Assembly: GCA_965246855.1 (NCBI GenBank)
Contig: CBDFFP010000003.1
Coordinates: 434,001 to 498,000, forward strand
Source of the DNA: UBA1952 sp965246855
GTDB lineage: Bacteria > Bacteroidota > Bacteroidia > Chitinophagales > Chitinophagaceae
Length of the DNA stretch: 64,000 nt
Reading direction: 5' to 3'
A program made the translations under genes and the position numbers. This document shows positions 61,416-64,000 of the stretch, piece by piece. Below the pieces are notes generated by a model that saw only the letters and a program-made list of their open reading frames with translations, had not been told where the DNA came from and did not search any database. Position 1 is the stretch's first letter. Every line of letters begins with the position of its first letter.

Positions 61416-61482
61416 GGGCGACCCTGTGTGGTCGCCCTCCAACAACGCAATATCTGTGGGCGACACACAGGGTCGCCCCTAC
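61412..61482. repeat. Complete GTAGGGGCG palindromic element carrying two stop codons
   Basis: The left arm GTAGGGGCGACCCTGTGTGG runs into TCGCCC; the loop is TCCAACAACGCAATATCTGT; the right arm GGGCGACACACAGGGTCGCC runs into CCTACC. The loop matches the reverse complement of the loop at 29900-29920. The left GTAG supplies the stop of the UbiD gene, and the right CTAC (TAG on the minus strand) supplies the stop of the convergent gene 61479-61700. Confidence 0.9.
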
Positions 61483-61700
61483 CACACAATCGCCCATCTT
61501 CCATTCTCATCAATGCCGTAGTCCAGTCCATTGCTCATCGCCAAAATTTCCCGGCCTGTTTTGCCGTCCATCCGGCGGCTGCGCTCATACACGCGCACGC
61601 CGTTGTTTTCCCGCGTCAGGTAGTTGATAAGCGCGGGTAGGGTAGGCGGGATATCATGCAGCCATTGCCCGTCTTCTTCCTTCACAAAAGCACTGCTCAT
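61479..61700 (-). CDS. Small hypothetical protein
   Basis: The 73-residue soluble protein starts MSSAFVKEEDGQWLHDIPPT and contains TRENNGVRVYERSRRMDGKT and LDYGIDENGRWAIVW. No family name is known to me, but the charged, patterned sequence looks genuinely coding. It starts just after the pdhB terminator (minus strand) and ends within the palindromic element that provides its TAG stop. Confidence 0.7.
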   Translation of the reverse strand: MSSAFVKEEDGQWLHDIPPTLPALINYLTRENNGVRVYERSRRMDGKTGREILAMSNGLDYGIDENGRWAIVW

Positions 61701-61705
61701 AAAAA

Positions 61706-61738
61706 AAGGTGTTTTCTGAAAACCTCAGAAAACACCTT
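61706..61738 (-). terminator. Terminator of pdhB
   Basis: On the minus strand AAGGTGTTTTCTGA-GGTTT-TCAGAAAACACCTT is followed by a run of seven T residues. Confidence 0.92.
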
Positions 61739-61774
61739 GCCGGGAAAAGCTTTCTACTTTCTACTAACTATTTT

Positions 61775-62776
61775 CTACTTCGCTGCGTACATTACTTCCT
61801 TCACCGCCTTTACGGCTTTTGCTACCGAAGGCAGCGCCGCCGCTACCAAGTTGGGCGCGTAGTGGAAATTGGTGTCGGTGGAATTGATGCGGCGTATCGG
61901 CGCGTCTAAGTAATCAAAGGCTTCTTTCTGCACGCGGTAAGCAATTTCGGAGCTGACGGAGCCAAAAGGCCATTGTTCTTCCACAATCACCAGCCGGCCC
62001 GTCTTCTTCACGCTTTCCACAATCGTTTGCCAGTCGAGCGGGCGAATCGTGCGCAGGTCAATCACCTCGGCGCTGATGGCCTCTTTCTGCAATTCTTCTG
62101 CGGTTGCCAGTGCCACCTTCATCATTTTGTTGAACGAAACAATCGTTACGTCCGCCCCTTCGCGCACCACTTTGGCCTTGCCAATCGGAATGAGATATTC
62201 TTCTTCCGGCACTTCGCCCGTCTCGCCGTACATCACCTCGCTTTCCATAAACACCACCGGATTTTCGTCGCGGATGGCACTTTTCAAAAGTCCTTTCGCG
62301 TCATAGGGATTGGAAACGGAAATCACTTTCAGGCCCGGAATATTGGCGTACCAGTTTTCAAAAGCCTGCGAGTGCTGCGCGCCCAGTTGGCCGGCAGAGC
62401 CGTTTGGCCCGCGAAACACAATCGGGCAGCCGAAGTGACCGCCGCTCATGGAGCGCATCTTGGCTGCGTGGTTCAAAATCTGGTCAAGCGCCAAAACGGC
62501 GAAATTCCACGTCATAAACTCCACCACAGGCCGCGTGCCGTTGCTCGCCGCGCCCACCGCAATAGCCGTAAAACCGAGTTCGGCAATCGGCGTATCAATA
62601 ATGCGCTTCGGGCCGAATTCGTCCAGCATTCCCTGACTCACTTTGTACGCGCCGTTGTATTGCGCCACTTCTTCGCCCATCAGAAACACGCTTTCGTCGC
62701 GGCGCATTTCTTCCTGAAGTGCTTCACGCAAAGCCTGACGAAACGGAATAGAACGGAGAGCAGTATCAGCAGCCAT
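61775..62776 (-). CDS. pdhB: Pyruvate dehydrogenase E1 component, beta subunit
   Basis: Together with an alpha subunit, this forms the ThDP-dependent E1 that decarboxylates pyruvate and acetylates the E2 lipoyl groups. The 333-residue product has MGEEVAQYNGAYKVSQGML, DTPIAELGFTAIAVGAA (catalytic Glu region), ALDQILNHAAKMRSMSGG and the C-terminal GRLVIVEEQWPFGSV. The length is normal. The alpha-subunit gene is not adjacent in the window. The 245 bp upstream (62777-63021) show no gene before array E. Confidence 0.94.
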   Translation of the reverse strand: MAADTALRSIPFRQALREALQEEMRRDESVFLMGEEVAQYNGAYKVSQGMLDEFGPKRIIDTPIAELGFTAIAVGAASNGTRPVVEFMTWNFAVLALDQILNHAAKMRSMSGGHFGCPIVFRGPNGSAGQLGAQHSQAFENWYANIPGLKVISVSNPYDAKGLLKSAIRDENPVVFMESEVMYGETGEVPEEEYLIPIGKAKVVREGADVTIVSFNKMMKVALATAEELQKEAISAEVIDLRTIRPLDWQTIVESVKKTGRLVIVEEQWPFGSVSSEIAYRVQKEAFDYLDAPIRRINSTDTNFHYAPNLVAAALPSVAKAVKAVKEVMYAAK

Positions 62777-63021
62777 TTTTGGGAAGAGGATTTTGAGGGG
62801 GCGAAGTTAGGGCCTTGGTATCGGCGGGAAAAGCAAAGTGCCGGGGAAAATTGCAGCCTCCCTAAAAAGTGGCTCTCCATACATCCGTATCCCGGAAATG
62901 GGGAAGTTCTCGGAGTCGCGCAGCGTCTGAATGCCATAGTAGGCATCGGCGGGAACTTGGCGCTAAAAAGGATGTTTTTGGTGTGGGAAGAGAAACCTTT
63001 TGAAGACTCATTACTCTTTGT

Positions 63022-63222
63022 GGGCACTTGCCCCAAAGTCTTGGGAATGTTCCCACGCTTTCAGGGAAAGTGCCCGCAAATTTTGGGAATGTTCCCAAGA
63101 ATTTTGGGGGATTTCCCATAGCTTTCGGGAATATCCCCATATTTTTCGGGAATTTCCCCATAATACTCGGGCATATTCCCAAGAGTTTGGGGCAACTTCC
63201 CCAAGGTCTTGGGAATATGCCC
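63022..63222. repeat. Array E: ten GGG-N6-CCC palindromes at an exact 21-bp step
   Basis: GGG starts at 63022, 63043, 63064, 63085, 63106, 63127, 63148, 63169, 63190 and 63211. Most are followed by about six bases and CCC: GGGCACTTGCCC, GGGAATGTTCCC, GGGAAAGTGCCC, GGGAATGTTCCC, GGGGGATTTCCC, GGGAATATCCCC, GGGAATTTCCCC, GGGCATATTCCC, GGGGCAACTTCCCC and GGGAATATGCCC. The bases between palindromes are poorly conserved (AAGTCTT, ACGCTTTCA, GCAAATTTT, ATAGCTTTC). It lies downstream of the MFS gene and upstream of pdhB. Confidence 0.92.
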
Positions 63223-63255
63223 AAAAGAGTGAAATGAGGAGATAGAAAGCATCTC

Positions 63256-64000
63256 CTAGCCTTCGCTTTCTGCTTCCTTCGCAATATCAAATTCTCTAAG
63301 TCTCGGCGCGGCCACGCCCACAATCCCTACCACCACCAGCGTCAAAACCCCGCCCAGCACCACCGCCGGAACAGTTCCGAAGGCCTTCGCCGTCAGGCCG
63401 CTTTCCAGACTGCCGATTTCGTTGGAGGAAGAAACAAACATGGTGTTTACCGCTGCCACGCGGCCCCGCATGTTTTGCGGCGTTTTGAGTTGGAGAATCA
63501 GTCCGCGCAACACCACACTGATGCCGTCGCACATACCCAGCACCACCAACGCCGCCAGCGACAGCCAGTAGTTTCTGGACAGCCCGAAGACGATGGTGCA
63601 AAGCCCGAAGCCCGCTACGGCAGCCAGGAGCTTCCAACCCGGATGTTTCTTCAACGGCTTCCACGTAAGCATTAAAAGCGTTGCTACCGTGCCAATGCTT
63701 GCCGCCGCCTTCAGCCAGCCATAGCCTTCAGGGCCAACGTGGAGAATCTCATTCGCATACACCGGCAACAGCGCCGTAGCCCCGCCGAAAAGCACCGCAA
63801 AAAGGTCAAGGGAAAGCGCGGAAAGGAGTAGCTGATTTCGGAAAACAAAGCGCAGTCCTTCGCCCACGCTGCGCATAATAGGCTCTCCTTTCTCGGGCGC
63901 ATGAATGGCCTGCGGCGGAATAGGAGCCAGCACCAGCGCGGAAATCAAAAGCAGAAAGGTGATGAGGAGAAAGCTCACCTCATAACCCAGCGGGGCCAGC
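63256..64000 (-). CDS. MFS transporter (EntS-like), N-terminal part beyond window
   Basis: The C-terminal portion of about 248 residues is visible; the frame continues past base 64000 (LAPLGYEVSFLLITF), so the GTG near 63978 is not the real start. Six hydrophobic segments are seen, with the MFS_3 pattern SALSLDLFAVLFGGATALLP, GYGWLKAAASIG and a late LKTPQNMRGRVAAVNTMFV loop typical of EntS-type exporters. Inner-membrane export of a small molecule is inferred. The C-terminal cytoplasmic tail is AAPRLREFDIAKEAESEG. Confidence 0.88.
   Translation of the reverse strand, partial: LAPLGYEVSFLLITFLLLISALVLAPIPPQAIHAPEKGEPIMRSVGEGLRFVFRNQLLLSALSLDLFAVLFGGATALLPVYANEILHVGPEGYGWLKAAASIGTVATLLMLTWKPLKKHPGWKLLAAVAGFGLCTIVFGLSRNYWLSLAALVVLGMCDGISVVLRGLILQLKTPQNMRGRVAAVNTMFVSSSNEIGSLESGLTAKAFGTVPAVVLGGVLTLVVVGIVGVAAPRLREFDIAKEAESEG

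Noticed and set aside
63022..63222. CRISPR array
   Set aside because: Repeats are only about 12 bp, the spacing is too short for spacers, and no cas genes are present. The same holds for the other 21-bp arrays.
1..64000. tRNA, rRNA, riboswitch or transposase genes
   Set aside because: None could be recognised by eye. A covariance-model search would be needed to exclude small RNA genes.

Overview
The window looks like a chromosomal segment of a Bacteroidota bacterium, probably the Chitinophagia/Saprospiria side of the phylum. The signs are four very large secreted proteins with C-terminal type IX secretion (T9SS) sorting domains, promoter-like TAnnTTTG boxes, lipoboxes, a DUF6261 protein, kynurenine-pathway tryptophan dioxygenase, and UbiA/UbiD homologues of the sort used for menaquinone. 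No rRNA, tRNA, CRISPR array, transposase or integrase was recognised.

Layout. 1-29 kb is mostly housekeeping: a frameshifted marC, pepT, a DUF1573 protein, a UbiA prenyltransferase, dapB, acs, nth, a phosphohexomutase, an aldehyde dehydrogenase overlapping an SGNH hydrolase, an FKBP, a NamZ-like muramidase, kynA, a CrtA-like monooxygenase, a doubly frameshifted OmpA-family lipoprotein, recQ, ilvE, a pentapeptide-repeat protein, a YitT protein and rpsA. 30-53 kb is a secretome block: two giant beta-propeller/Ig-like adhesin-type proteins alternate with two subtilisin-family proteins, all T9SS cargo. 53.5-64 kb returns to housekeeping: a geranylgeranyl-reductase-like enzyme, two small heat-shock proteins, a GNAT-like protein, ftsY, a Kunitz-type lipoprotein, an AT-rich island with truncated haemoglobin, UbiD, pdhB and an MFS transporter cut by the window edge.

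The most striking feature lies between the genes. Seven intergenic tracts contain tandem arrays. The sequence differs from array to array, but the spacing is almost always 21 bp (two helical turns) or 41-42 bp (four turns). In most of them each period carries a short palindrome: GTTT-N4-AAAC, GGG-N6-CCC, GAA-N2-TTC, or TGTGG-N3-CCACA. The palindrome centres vary or flip orientation while the register is kept. This argues for a spacing-constrained DNA or RNA function, such as phased binding of a nucleoid protein or a transcript-end structure, and not for protein coding.

A second family of intergenic palindromes (GTAGGGGCG..., GTAGGGACACGC...) is scattered through the window. Two distant copies share both arms and the loop, and in three cases the element supplies the TAG stop codon of a neighbouring gene.
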